A stretch of 64,000 bases of DNA. Origin: Bradyrhizobium hipponense. Lineage in GTDB: Bacteria > Pseudomonadota > Alphaproteobacteria > Rhizobiales > Xanthobacteraceae. Below the pieces are notes generated by a model that made no database searches, was not told where the DNA came from, and saw nothing but the letters and a program-made list of their open reading frames with translations. A program made the position numbers and the translations under genes. This document shows, piece by piece, positions 9,234 to 17,983 of this stretch; position 1 is the first letter of the stretch, and each line of letters opens with the position of its first letter. The DNA is taken from assembly GCF_008123965.1 (NCBI RefSeq), contig NZ_VSTH01000015.1, forward strand, positions 62,001 through 126,000, written 5' to 3'.

Positions 9234-9898
9234 GCGTCCTTCAATTCTTGGGTGTCCCGGCGCGCGAGCCATTGCGAATGGCTCTCGCGCACGAGGGCGA
9301 ATGTATCCCGCTGCGTCGTGTAGAGATTGCCGAACATGCGGCCGATCGGCCGATAGGCTTCGAGATCGACATACATGTTCGCCTCGTCGACAAGGCCGTC
9401 ACGGGCGTGAACCCGCAGCACTTCCCCAACCAGCAGCTCGCGATCGGGCGAAAACTTGAGAACGACGTGACGCCGGCATTCGAGCGCGAACGGCGCTTCA
9501 GCCAGGCGCGGCACCTTCACGTCGACCGAAGCAAGCGTCGCGAGGCCCGTCGCCACGACCTCGCTGTCACCAGACGGGAAATCGACCGCGCAATCATTCA
9601 TCACCGCCGACAGCGCCTCGTCCACCATGTGAACGACGAACTCGCCATCGCGATGGATGTTGCGGGTCGTGTCCTTCGGGCTGTGGTCCGGCTTGTGCTG
9701 GAGCCCGAGCACGATCAGCGCCGGACTTTCGGAGAAGACGTTGAAGAAGCTGAAGGGAGCTGCGTTGACCGCTCCGTTCTCGTCCAGCGTCGTCACCAGC
9801 GCGATCGGCCTAGGCACCACCACGCCGCACAGCAGCTTGTAGCGATCGCGCGGTTCAAGCTCGCGCAGGGAAATGCCAGATGCGTTCTTGTCTGCCAT
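9230..9898 (-). CDS. Flavin reductase-like / FMN-binding split-barrel protein
   Basis: A 222-aa protein of the flavin reductase-like domain family: VVVPRPIALVTTLDENGAVNAAPFS is the FMN-binding N-terminal strand pair, and the C-terminal half carries ECRRHVVLKF and GEVLRVHARD. The ATG at 9898 has a GGAAG ribosome-binding site 8 bases upstream; a GTG at 9907 overlapping the carbamoylase stop is the alternative. It may feed reduced flavin to an oxygenase or be an FMN-dependent enzyme itself. Its presence in a hydantoin cluster is unusual, and its partner is not obvious. Confidence 0.85.
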   Translation of the reverse strand: MADKNASGISLRELEPRDRYKLLCGVVVPRPIALVTTLDENGAVNAAPFSFFNVFSESPALIVLGLQHKPDHSPKDTTRNIHRDGEFVVHMVDEALSAVMNDCAVDFPSGDSEVVATGLATLASVDVKVPRLAEAPFALECRRHVVLKFSPDRELLVGEVLRVHARDGLVDEANMYVDLEAYRPIGRMFGNLYTTQRDTFALVRESHSQWLARRDTQELKDA

Positions 9899-9903
9899 CG
9901 GTC

Positions 9904-10836
9904 TCACACTTCCGGCGGCGGCACCGCGCCGGTTTGGCTGGCGATCAGCCCATAATGCTCGATACGACGATGCTCGGCGAAATTGAAGATCGTGGTCTTG
10001 CCGAATGTGGTGGCGTCGAGGTCACAGGGGTGAACCAGCAGCTCGTCGTCTTCCGTCCTGGCCTCGGCGACAATCTCGCCGTCGGGATCGACGATCAGGC
10101 TGCCGCCAAACAGCGCGTGCCCGTCCTCGACTCCGGCCTTGGCCACAGCAACGACCCAGGTCGCATTCTGATAGGCGCCGGCCTGCACGGAGAGGCGATT
10201 ATGAAACAGGCGTTTCTCGATGCCCTCATCACTCTTCTCGGCGTTGACGGACGGCGTGTTGTAGCCGATCAGCACCATCTCGACGCCCTGCAGGCCCATG
10301 ACGCGGTAGGTCTCGGGCCAGCGCCGGTCATTGCAGACGGCCATGCCGATGATGCCGCCCAGCGTGCGCCAGACGTTGAACCCGAGGTCACCCGGTTCGA
10401 AATAGCGCTTCTCCAAATGCTGGTGCGAGCGCTTGGCGTCGAACTCCACATGACCCGGCAGGTGGACCTTGCGATATTTGCCGACGATCTTGCCGGACTT
10501 GTCGGTCAGGATCGAGGTGTTGAAGTGATGACCGTCGGGTGTCAGCTCCGCATAGCCAAAATTCATTGCCATCTGGTGCTGCGCCGCGCGCTCGAACAGC
10601 GGCTTGGTCGCCGCGTTCGGCATCTCGCGCTCAAACCAGACATCGAACTCGGCCCGGTCCTCCACGTACCAGCGTGGAAAGAACGTGGTGAGCGCCAGCT
10701 CAGGATAGACGATCAGATCGGCGCCTTTGGCCTTGGCTTCGTCCATCAGCGCGATCATGCGCTTGACCACGGCCTCGCGGCTGTCGGCTTTCTGGATCGG
10801 CCCCATCTGGGCGGCGGCAACATTGACAATACGCAT
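9904..10836 (-). CDS. N-carbamoyl-D-amino-acid hydrolase (D-carbamoylase), nitrilase superfamily
   Basis: A 310-aa protein with the Glu-Lys-Cys triad of the nitrilase superfamily: E46 (YPELALTTFFPRW), K123 (KYRKVHLPGH) and C168 (AVCNDRRWPE). These flanking sequences are characteristic of the Agrobacterium D-carbamoylase (about 304 aa), so the call is specific rather than only superfamily level. It removes CO2 and ammonia from N-carbamoyl-D-amino acids made by the hydantoinase. The upstream 211-base gap (10837-11047) is where a promoter would lie. It is followed closely by the flavin reductase gene. Confidence 0.94.
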   Translation of the reverse strand: MRIVNVAAAQMGPIQKADSREAVVKRMIALMDEAKAKGADLIVYPELALTTFFPRWYVEDRAEFDVWFEREMPNAATKPLFERAAQHQMAMNFGYAELTPDGHHFNTSILTDKSGKIVGKYRKVHLPGHVEFDAKRSHQHLEKRYFEPGDLGFNVWRTLGGIIGMAVCNDRRWPETYRVMGLQGVEMVLIGYNTPSVNAEKSDEGIEKRLFHNRLSVQAGAYQNATWVVAVAKAGVEDGHALFGGSLIVDPDGEIVAEARTEDDELLVHPCDLDATTFGKTTIFNFAEHRRIEHYGLIASQTGAVPPPEV

Positions 10837-11047
10837 CAGTGGTTTCCTCGTGATCTCTTAAACGAGCCTATAGCTTCAACGATTTGCCGTCGCCGGCAGC
10901 ATAACGCAGCCTCGTCTGCTATTTCCAGCCGGGCTTTCATGCTGTGCGCCCCCATTTGGCGTCCTGAAGAAGGCGCCAATTGATCTTGTTGCTCGCAGTC
11001 CGCAGCAAGAACTCGAAGACGACGGCGCGGTGGGGCGTGGTCGGCGC

Positions 11048-12343
11048 TCACCCGTGGACCTCGTCGGCAATGTCCAGGCCGTGGTCGAGCGCATCCAGTA
11101 GCCGTTCGGCCTCATGCTCGGAGATCACAAGCGGCGGCGCGAGGAACAGCGAGGTCTGCTCGCCGCTGGTCCCGATCACCGCGCCGGCCTCCAGCGCCCG
11201 CGTCGCCACGCGCGAGGCGATCGGCACCTCGCTCGTATCGGCATGCCAGGTGCGCCAATCCGGACCGTGCAGCTCCACCGTCCAATGCAGCCCCTGCCCC
11301 GCCACGCGCTGCACGCTCGGATGTTTTTGCGCGATGCCGAGCAGGCGGCGGGTAAACAGTTTTTCGAGGCTGCGCACGTGCTCCAGAATCTTTTCTTCGG
11401 TGACGACCTTCAGGTAAGCGCTGACGGCGGCCATGCTGATCGGATGACCGCGCAGCGTGCCGTAATTCTGCCAGCTCGTGCCCTTGAGCCGCTCGACGAT
11501 CGCCTTCGACACCACGACCGCAGCGACCGCAGCCGCGCCGCCGCCGAGCGATTTTCCGAGGGTCACGATGTCGGGGCGGCTTGCAGCCCCCTGGAATGCG
11601 AACCAGCGCCCGGCGCGGCCTGCGCCGGTGACGACTTCGTCCGCGATCCAGTATGATCCGGCCGCCCGCGCGCAGCGTGCCACCTCGTCCTGATAGGCGC
11701 CGTCGTAGTAGATGCCGCCTTGCGTATAGTCGATGATCGTTGCCGCCGTGTCCGAGAGCAGGCGCGTCGCGTCCGCCAGACATTCGCTCGGAGGCGGATT
11801 GTTGGCTGGCGCGCCATAGATAGCGCCGTCCGGCGCCGGCAATATCCGCACCGGCGCCATCGGTGACGGCCGCTGCGATCCGCCGGCGTGAACCGCAAGC
11901 CCACCGTGCCATTGCGGCTGCACCGTCATGCTGCGCGACAGGCCGGTGAGGCCGTGATAAGCGCGTTCGCGCGTCGCGAGCGCGGAGCGCTGCGTGAGGG
12001 CCTGGCAGAGCGACAGCGCCATGTCGTTGGCCTCGCTGCCGCTGATGCAGAACCGGACCGCGCCGACCCAATCCTCTTCGCCCTTGAACGCGATGGCCAT
12101 CAAATCGTCGGCGGCCTGCTCGCGCCCGACCCAGGTCCAGCCTTCGTTCACGACCGGCGTATCCGCCGCGCGGCGGATTGCTTCCACCATCGCAGGATGA
12201 CGGTGTCCGAGACCGCCGCCGGTGTTGCTGCCGTCGATGAGCCGGCGACCGTCCGCAAGATGGAAGTAGACGCCCTCGCCGCCGACCACGGTCATTGGCC
12301 CAGCTTCGCCCGCATTCAGCCCGGTTCGCAGCAAATTGCTCAT
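11048..12343 (-). CDS. Class III (PLP-dependent) aminotransferase
   Basis: A 431-aa fold-type I aminotransferase of the class III/GSA family. SGSEAND at 101-107 binds the cofactor phosphate, D235 (IADEVVTGAGRAG) contacts the PLP ring nitrogen, and K264 (TLGKSLGGG) is the Schiff-base lysine. The start MSNLLRTG is fixed by a 4-base ATGA overlap with the hyuB stop; a longer in-frame start inside hyuB is rejected. Tightly linked to HyuA/HyuB, it probably deaminates an amino acid released by them. Donor and acceptor are unknown. Confidence 0.9.
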   Translation of the reverse strand: MSNLLRTGLNAGEAGPMTVVGGEGVYFHLADGRRLIDGSNTGGGLGHRHPAMVEAIRRAADTPVVNEGWTWVGREQAADDLMAIAFKGEEDWVGAVRFCISGSEANDMALSLCQALTQRSALATRERAYHGLTGLSRSMTVQPQWHGGLAVHAGGSQRPSPMAPVRILPAPDGAIYGAPANNPPPSECLADATRLLSDTAATIIDYTQGGIYYDGAYQDEVARCARAAGSYWIADEVVTGAGRAGRWFAFQGAASRPDIVTLGKSLGGGAAAVAAVVVSKAIVERLKGTSWQNYGTLRGHPISMAAVSAYLKVVTEEKILEHVRSLEKLFTRRLLGIAQKHPSVQRVAGQGLHWTVELHGPDWRTWHADTSEVPIASRVATRALEAGAVIGTSGEQTSLFLAPPLVISEHEAERLLDALDHGLDIADEVHG

Positions 12344-13935
12344 CGCCCCCCCTTCATTTCCGCGGCCTCCGCGCCGTAGCCGCCGCCACCGCAGGTCTCG
12401 ATGGTGACGAGATCGCCTTGTTGCAACACCAGGTTCGACTTGCCGTCGATTGCGACGCTTGCGCCCTGGCGGATCAGCGAGATGCGGCACGGCTTGCCGG
12501 GCTCGCCGCCCTGCATGCCGAACGGCGGAATCACCATGCGCTCGATGCAGGTGGTCAGGTGCATCGATGGTGCCAGAATGCGATAGGCGCGAACGACGCC
12601 GTCGCCGCCGCGATAGGTGCCCGCGCCACCCGAATGCTGGCGGATGGCCTGTTGCTCGACGCGGATCGCGTAGTTCGCCTCGATCACTTCAACCGGCGTG
12701 TTCGAGGTGTTGGACAGATGCACCCGCGTCGCCGATATGCCCGGCCGATCATGGCGCGCGCCTTCGCCGCCGCCATGAACTTCGTAGAGCATGCTCCATG
12801 AACCGTTCTGCCGCGGTTCGGCAAAGAACAGCACGCCCGCAGTGGTCGCCCCGCCGGCCGACAAACGCTGCGGAATCGTGTCCTGCATCGCGCGGAAGAT
12901 CGCATCGACGATGCGCATGGACGTCTCGTGGTTGCCGGCGGCAACCGAGGCGGTCCACCCCGGCTCCAGGATCGAGCCCGGGCGCGTGATGATGGTCAAA
13001 GGCCGCAGCGCGCCCACGTTCTGCTGCATGTCGCGCCCGCTCATGATGCGCGCGGCGTAGGCAACGGCGGAGCGCGCCATGAACGGAGTCGTGTTGCAGA
13101 AATTGGAAACGCGGTCGCAGCTTCCGGACAGGTCGAAGGTCGCCTCGTCGCCGGCGATGGTGATCTTGACGTGAATGCGCGCCGGCGCATTGTTGACATC
13201 GCCGTCGTCGAGATAATCCTCGCCTTCATAGACGCCGTCCGGCAGCTCGCGGATCGCCTCGCGCATCTCGATCTCCGACAGATCGTGCAAGCGCGCCTGC
13301 GTCGCCGTGAACACAGCCTTGCCGTGCGCGCGGCAGAGCTCGACGATGCGCCGCTCGCCGGCCTTGGTCGCCGCGATCTGGGCGAGCAGATCGCCCTCGC
13401 AGGCCTCGGGATCCCTGACATTGGCCTTGAGCAGTTGCATGATGGGCGCGCTGACGCCGGCCGCGGTCGCGATCAGCACCGGCGGAATGCGCATCGCCTC
13501 CTGGAACGTGTCGATGGCTTTGGCAAAATAGCTGCCAGGCCAGGTGCCGCCGATATCGGGCCAGTGTGCGAGGCTGACCGCGAACGCCACGATCTCGCCG
13601 TCGACGAAGACGGGACGCACGACCTTGACGTCGTTGAGGTGATTGCCGCCGAGCGCGCCGAGATTGTAGATCAGCACGTCGCCGTCGTTGAGGGTGTCGG
13701 CCGGCACCACCTTCAGCAGCTCGGGAATCGTGTAGGCCATTGCGCCGAGATGAATCGGGATATCGCGGCCCTGCCCAACCAGGCCGCCGCGACCGTCCGT
13801 GATCGCCGACGACAGATCGCCTGCCTCCCGCAACAGCGGCGAGCGCGCCGAGCGCGTCATCACCAGGCTCATCTCCTCGGCCGCGGCGGAGAAGCCGTGC
13901 CTGATGACTTCGACGACGAAGGGGTCGAGCTTCAT
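12340..13935 (-). CDS. hyuB: Hydantoinase B / N-methylhydantoinase B family protein (HyuB)
   Basis: A 531-aa HyuB/oxoprolinase-family subunit starting MKLDPFVVEVIRHGF. Family marks are DLSSAITDGRGGLVGQGRDIPIHLG early on, the DVKVVRPVFVDGEIVAF region and the C-terminal GDLVTIETCGGGGYG. It forms a complex with HyuA that opens hydantoin or related lactam rings, usually with ATP. The ATG overlaps the hyuA stop (ATGA), and its own stop overlaps the aminotransferase start, so the three genes are coupled. Whether the substrate is a hydantoin, N-methylhydantoin, 5-oxoproline or acetone-like compound cannot be decided. Confidence 0.92.
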   Translation of the reverse strand: MKLDPFVVEVIRHGFSAAAEEMSLVMTRSARSPLLREAGDLSSAITDGRGGLVGQGRDIPIHLGAMAYTIPELLKVVPADTLNDGDVLIYNLGALGGNHLNDVKVVRPVFVDGEIVAFAVSLAHWPDIGGTWPGSYFAKAIDTFQEAMRIPPVLIATAAGVSAPIMQLLKANVRDPEACEGDLLAQIAATKAGERRIVELCRAHGKAVFTATQARLHDLSEIEMREAIRELPDGVYEGEDYLDDGDVNNAPARIHVKITIAGDEATFDLSGSCDRVSNFCNTTPFMARSAVAYAARIMSGRDMQQNVGALRPLTIITRPGSILEPGWTASVAAGNHETSMRIVDAIFRAMQDTIPQRLSAGGATTAGVLFFAEPRQNGSWSMLYEVHGGGEGARHDRPGISATRVHLSNTSNTPVEVIEANYAIRVEQQAIRQHSGGAGTYRGGDGVVRAYRILAPSMHLTTCIERMVIPPFGMQGGEPGKPCRISLIRQGASVAIDGKSNLVLQQGDLVTIETCGGGGYGAEAAEMKGGR

Positions 13936-15941
13936 GGCGTTCCCCGCGTCAGGAACAAGTTGCCGGTGGCGTCCGGCCTTGCTTGCCAGCCGGGCGGCAC
14001 CACGACGGTCGACCAAGCGTCTTCGATGATGGCGGGACCACTGACCACATCGAACACCGCGGCGCGGTCGACGATCGCGGTCGCGATGTCATGGGAGCCG
14101 TCGAAAGAGCAGATGCGACGAGCAGTGGACACAGGCCGGACCGCAATCGCCGGGCGGCTCACAACGGTCGTCGATGGGCGGCGCGCCTGCACCCGCACCG
14201 ACTCGATGACGCAGCTCTCGTTCGTCGCATAGCCGAAGAGCTCGCGATGCCGCGCCAGAAAATCCGTCTTCAGACGCGTCGCGTCGAGCGGCAGCGTGAA
14301 TGGCACCGGAATGGCATCGTTCTGCGCCGCGTAGCGCATCAGGGCGGCCAGTTCGACATCGATCTCGGCTTGCGCGACGCCATTGGCGATCAGTGGCGCC
14401 GAGGCATCGCCGATCAGCGTCGCGATCCGCTCCGACACGCGAGAAAGATCGATGCCGTCGAGCGCGGCGCGCAAGGTCTGCTGTTGGAGGAAGCTGAAAT
14501 CGGCGGTGAGACAGCCCAGCGCGGAAAACGCGCTCGATGCGCTCGGCACCACGATCGATTCAATGCCGTAGAGATCGGCGAGACCCGCGGCATGCATCGG
14601 GCCGCCGCCGCCAAAGGCGAGCAGCGTGCAATCGCGCCCGTCGATGCCGCGCTCGACCGTGACGCGGCGCAGCGCGCGGGCCATCGTTGCGTTCGCGATC
14701 TTGATGATGCCGAGCGCCGTTTCGGTGATGCTCAACCCCAAGGCTTGCGCAATAGGTTCGATGACGCGCGCGGCGGCCTCGACATTGATGCCGATGCGAT
14801 CGCCAAGCCTGGTTTCCGGATTGAGATAGCCGAGCACGGCGTTGGCGTCGGTGATGGTCGGCTCAGTGCCGCCGCGGCCGTAGCAGGCCGGGCCCGGCTC
14901 GGAGCCCGCGCTCTCCGGCCCGACCGTCAGGCCGCCGGGGCCATTGCGCACGATCGATCCGCCGCCCGCCCCGATCGAGTGAACCGCGAGCATCGGCTGA
15001 CGCAGCGGCTTGTCGCCGAGCATCCGGCCATCCGTCATCTCGGCCTGGCCATCGACGATGAGGCAGACGTCCGTCGTGGTGCCGCCCATGTCGAAGGTCA
15101 GCATGCGCGAGGTGCCGAGCTGGCGCGCGATGCTGACGGAGGCCGACACGCCGGCGGCCGGCCCCGACATCGCCATCACCAGCGGCCGCCGCTTCACCGC
15201 CGAGATCGGCACCATGGCGCCGGCCGAATGAAACACCTGCAAGCCGGGGCCGATCGGCAGCCGCTGCTCCAACTCGCTGAGGTATTCGACCGCGATCGGC
15301 ATCGCCGCCGCGTTGAACACGGTCGCCGAGGTGCGTTCGTATTCGCGCGCCTCGGGATTGACCTCGTGCGACAGCGAGACGTGGGCGACGACGTCCTTGA
15401 GACGCTCGCCGAGAATCTTTTCGTGCAGCGGGTTGGCATAGGCATGAAGCAGGGCCACCGCCACGCTCTGGACGCCGGTCTGCTTCAGCCACCCGACCAG
15501 CCGCTCGATCTCCGCTTCATCCAACGCCTTCAGCACCCGTCCTTCGTGATCGAGACGCTCGGCGAGCCCGAAGCAGAGTTCAGCCGGCACCAGCGGCGGC
15601 GATTTCGGCGGGACGTCGAGACGATACAGATCGCGCCGGCGGTAGCGCGCGATCTCGAGCACATCGGCAAATCCGTCGGTCGCGACCAGTGCCACCTTCG
15701 GCAGCCGGCCTTCGACGATGGCGTTGGTCACGCGCGTGGTGCCGTGCACGAAGCGCTTGACCTCGCTCTTGCGCAGGCCCACGGCCTCGATGGCCTCGAG
15801 CATCGCTTGAACGGGCGCCTGCGGCCGCGACGGCACCTTCGCGATCCGCGTCTCCGCGGACTCGCGCCGGATCGCGATGATGTCGGTAAAGGTGCCACCG
15901 ATATCGGTGCCGACTTCCCAATGACTGGCGGAATCGCTCAT
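13932..15941 (-). CDS. hyuA: Hydantoinase A / N-methylhydantoinase A family protein (HyuA)
   Basis: A 669-aa HyuA-family subunit with the N-terminal nucleotide-binding loop VGTDIGGTFTD (residues 10-20) and the second phosphate motif MLTFDMGGTTTDVCLI of the actin-like ATPase fold. GAGGGSI and FGGGGPMHA further along are also typical. It activates or hydrolyses a cyclic amide together with HyuB. It is the first gene of a hyuA-hyuB-aminotransferase unit; upstream lies a 560-base non-coding stretch that should hold the promoter. Having this ATP-type system beside a zinc D-hydantoinase suggests two stereochemical or substrate branches. Confidence 0.92.
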   Translation of the reverse strand: MSDSASHWEVGTDIGGTFTDIIAIRRESAETRIAKVPSRPQAPVQAMLEAIEAVGLRKSEVKRFVHGTTRVTNAIVEGRLPKVALVATDGFADVLEIARYRRRDLYRLDVPPKSPPLVPAELCFGLAERLDHEGRVLKALDEAEIERLVGWLKQTGVQSVAVALLHAYANPLHEKILGERLKDVVAHVSLSHEVNPEAREYERTSATVFNAAAMPIAVEYLSELEQRLPIGPGLQVFHSAGAMVPISAVKRRPLVMAMSGPAAGVSASVSIARQLGTSRMLTFDMGGTTTDVCLIVDGQAEMTDGRMLGDKPLRQPMLAVHSIGAGGGSIVRNGPGGLTVGPESAGSEPGPACYGRGGTEPTITDANAVLGYLNPETRLGDRIGINVEAAARVIEPIAQALGLSITETALGIIKIANATMARALRRVTVERGIDGRDCTLLAFGGGGPMHAAGLADLYGIESIVVPSASSAFSALGCLTADFSFLQQQTLRAALDGIDLSRVSERIATLIGDASAPLIANGVAQAEIDVELAALMRYAAQNDAIPVPFTLPLDATRLKTDFLARHRELFGYATNESCVIESVRVQARRPSTTVVSRPAIAVRPVSTARRICSFDGSHDIATAIVDRAAVFDVVSGPAIIEDAWSTVVVPPGWQARPDATGNLFLTRGTP

Positions 15942-16501
15942 GTGCAGGGATCAGCTACGGATGACGTCCGGACCGCACGCCGGGGGCTTCCTATCCATCG
16001 CAATGTCCAATGCCGAACTGAGACTGCCCATCATGCATCCCCCTGTCATGCCACTGCCAGCGAGCGTGCGACAGAGCTATGGGCTCGGGATAGTGCCAGG
16101 GTTGTCGCGAACACTGGACCAGCACTCGAGCGACGCCGCACGCTGCGCCACCGGTTGCACGTTTTAGTGCAGCGGTGCCCGCGCAGAGTGCACGCGAACG
16201 CGGACTGTTCCACGCGAGAAAAGTGCGGCGCATCACGGATTGTCCCGCGCAGAACGCGACGCGCGCTGCACTGCGACCCAATCCCCACCAATCTTCTGTC
16301 TAATTTGAAGGCGATCGAACGATCGCCGCGGTGTCTTCGGGCGCCCACGAGCTATGCATGGTGGTCGGCTCAGCCTCTCTTTATTGTACGAACAGTAAGA
16401 GTGCTATTGCCGGATCGGCGGGAGCCGATGCAACTGCGATTCTCGAAAGCAGCGCAGACCGGCATCGAACCGATGGACGGTCACACGAGGATTGACTTGC
16501 C
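15942..16501. other. Intergenic region (560 bases), no convincing gene; two inverted repeats
   Basis: Between the start of hyuA and the end of the PepSY gene I see no ORF with a ribosome-binding site and recognisable protein. It contains two short dyads. One is TTGCAC-N6-GTGCAG at 16155-16172. The other is GGCGATCG-AA-CGATCGCC at 16310-16327, with 8-base perfect arms. Either could be an operator or hairpin for the hyuA promoter. A weak hairpin ATCGGC-N4-GCCGAT at 16414-16429 lies downstream of the PepSY gene but has no U-run, so it is not a convincing terminator. Confidence 0.5.
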
Positions 16502-17971
16502 TCAACCACCCCCGGCGGGCGCATTTGCGCTCGAAACTCGGGCAACCACAGAGGACCGCAGACGCCGCCAGCCGATGACGACCCCGGTGGCGGAAAACAC
16601 CAGCCCAAGCATGCACAAGCCGACAATCAAGATGTCGCGGAGACGCGGGCGTGCCAGCAGCACCGGAAAATCGAGCGTATGCAGCGCGCCGTAGAACCAG
16701 CGATAGGCCCGACGCGACGAATCCAGCCTTTGCAGCACGCTCCCGTTGGCCCCGTCGATATCGAACCAGAGGTTGCCGCAGCGAGAGCGATAAACGGGCG
16801 CACCCAGGACGATAGACTGTGCGGGATAGTCGTCGTCACCGGCAAGAACCGAAGGCATGTCGCATCCAACGGCAAGACGCATCGTCAAACCCTGAACTTC
16901 GCGCGCATTCAAGAATCCCGTCCGTCCGCTACGCGCAGCTTCGCCTACCCCAATCAGAGCCTGCTCGCCGAGACCAATCCGCTCGCGTCGATAGAGGTTG
17001 CCATTGAAGGCAAACCATTCGACTTCGCGGGCGGCTGACGGTATCGGCTTCCGATCGAGCGATGCGGCTGTCGTCCAGTCGGGCGAAGCATTCGTCACGC
17101 CGGCTTCAGCCGCGCTCAACTGCCCGCGCGAGAACAGCCGGCCGTGATCCATGGAAAGCCAGCCGCTTAAGATCCAGCTCAGCACGAACACCATCGCCAC
17201 GAGGCCGATGAAGTGATGCAGGGCATGCCAACCGCGGTATGGCGAGGAGATTCGCCGCTTGCGAATCCTGATCCGGGCGATTCCGAGCGCCGCGCCCAAT
17301 ACTGCCGCGATCAGGGCCAGCAGCGACAATGTCCAGACCACGCGATCCCACAGCGCCCAGTTGCTTCGCAGGACCGTGGGATAGATCCAGTGCAGGACGC
17401 TACCTGCCAGATTCCAGCCGCGCTCGTTTCGTGTCGTATCCAGGACGATTTCGCCGGTATGCGAGGAGACATAGATCTCGGTCCCGGCGGCGTCACCAAG
17501 GGCCGCACGAAACAGCGGTCGGTGGCGATCAAAACCGTTCGGCACAGTCCATTGATCATGGTCTGCGTGAGCGAGGATGGTTGCGCCTTCGGCATCGAGC
17601 CCGCGATTGCGCGCATGATCCTGCGCCAGGGCGAGCGCAAGTTCGGCAGACGTCACCGATGCGTCGGCTCCGTCCGAGGCGCGAACCGCGCGCGCAAGTG
17701 ACGCTCCCGAGACGACGTACACCGGTCCATTGCTGCGCTGGATCAGACGAACGCGCGCGGAATCAGTCATGCCGCTGGCGACCACCGCGTCAGAAGCAGA
17801 GATCGTGACCTGCGCGCGATCCAGCGCTGCAAGACCGGAAAACCGTTCCGTTTCCGTCAGCAACGGAAACGGAACGAAGTGCATCACGATTCCCGTCGCG
17901 AACCACATCGCGAACAGCAGGCAGAATGCGATCCCGAGCCAGCGGTGAAGCAGGACGATTGCGCCCATCAT
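16502..17971 (-). CDS. PepSY-associated transmembrane protein (probable inner-membrane reductase)
   Basis: A 489-aa membrane protein with four evident helices: residues about 5-30 (VLLHRWLGIAFCLLFAMWF), about 200-230, about 250-275 (GWHALHHFIGLVAMVFVLSW) and a C-terminal one (DILIVGLCMLGLVFSATGVVIGWRR). Conserved histidines lie in the helices (HRWLG, LHHFIG, LHTLDF). This is the PepSY_TM architecture linked to reduction of metal-chelates in the periplasm. It is 12 bases downstream of the TonB receptor gene and so probably co-controlled by the same B12 riboswitch. That points to a role in corrinoid or cobalt-chelate uptake; the biochemical role is inferred. Confidence 0.85.
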   Translation of the reverse strand: MMGAIVLLHRWLGIAFCLLFAMWFATGIVMHFVPFPLLTETERFSGLAALDRAQVTISASDAVVASGMTDSARVRLIQRSNGPVYVVSGASLARAVRASDGADASVTSAELALALAQDHARNRGLDAEGATILAHADHDQWTVPNGFDRHRPLFRAALGDAAGTEIYVSSHTGEIVLDTTRNERGWNLAGSVLHWIYPTVLRSNWALWDRVVWTLSLLALIAAVLGAALGIARIRIRKRRISSPYRGWHALHHFIGLVAMVFVLSWILSGWLSMDHGRLFSRGQLSAAEAGVTNASPDWTTAASLDRKPIPSAAREVEWFAFNGNLYRRERIGLGEQALIGVGEAARSGRTGFLNAREVQGLTMRLAVGCDMPSVLAGDDDYPAQSIVLGAPVYRSRCGNLWFDIDGANGSVLQRLDSSRRAYRWFYGALHTLDFPVLLARPRLRDILIVGLCMLGLVFSATGVVIGWRRLRSSVVARVSSANAPAGGG

Positions 17972-17983
17972 GGGTTCAGCGCC

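Noticed and set aside
13983..16694. 903-codon plus-strand open frame antisense to hyuA
   Set aside because: High-GC third-position shadow: the translation is Arg/His/Asp-rich without domains, and the opposite strand encodes clear HyuA.
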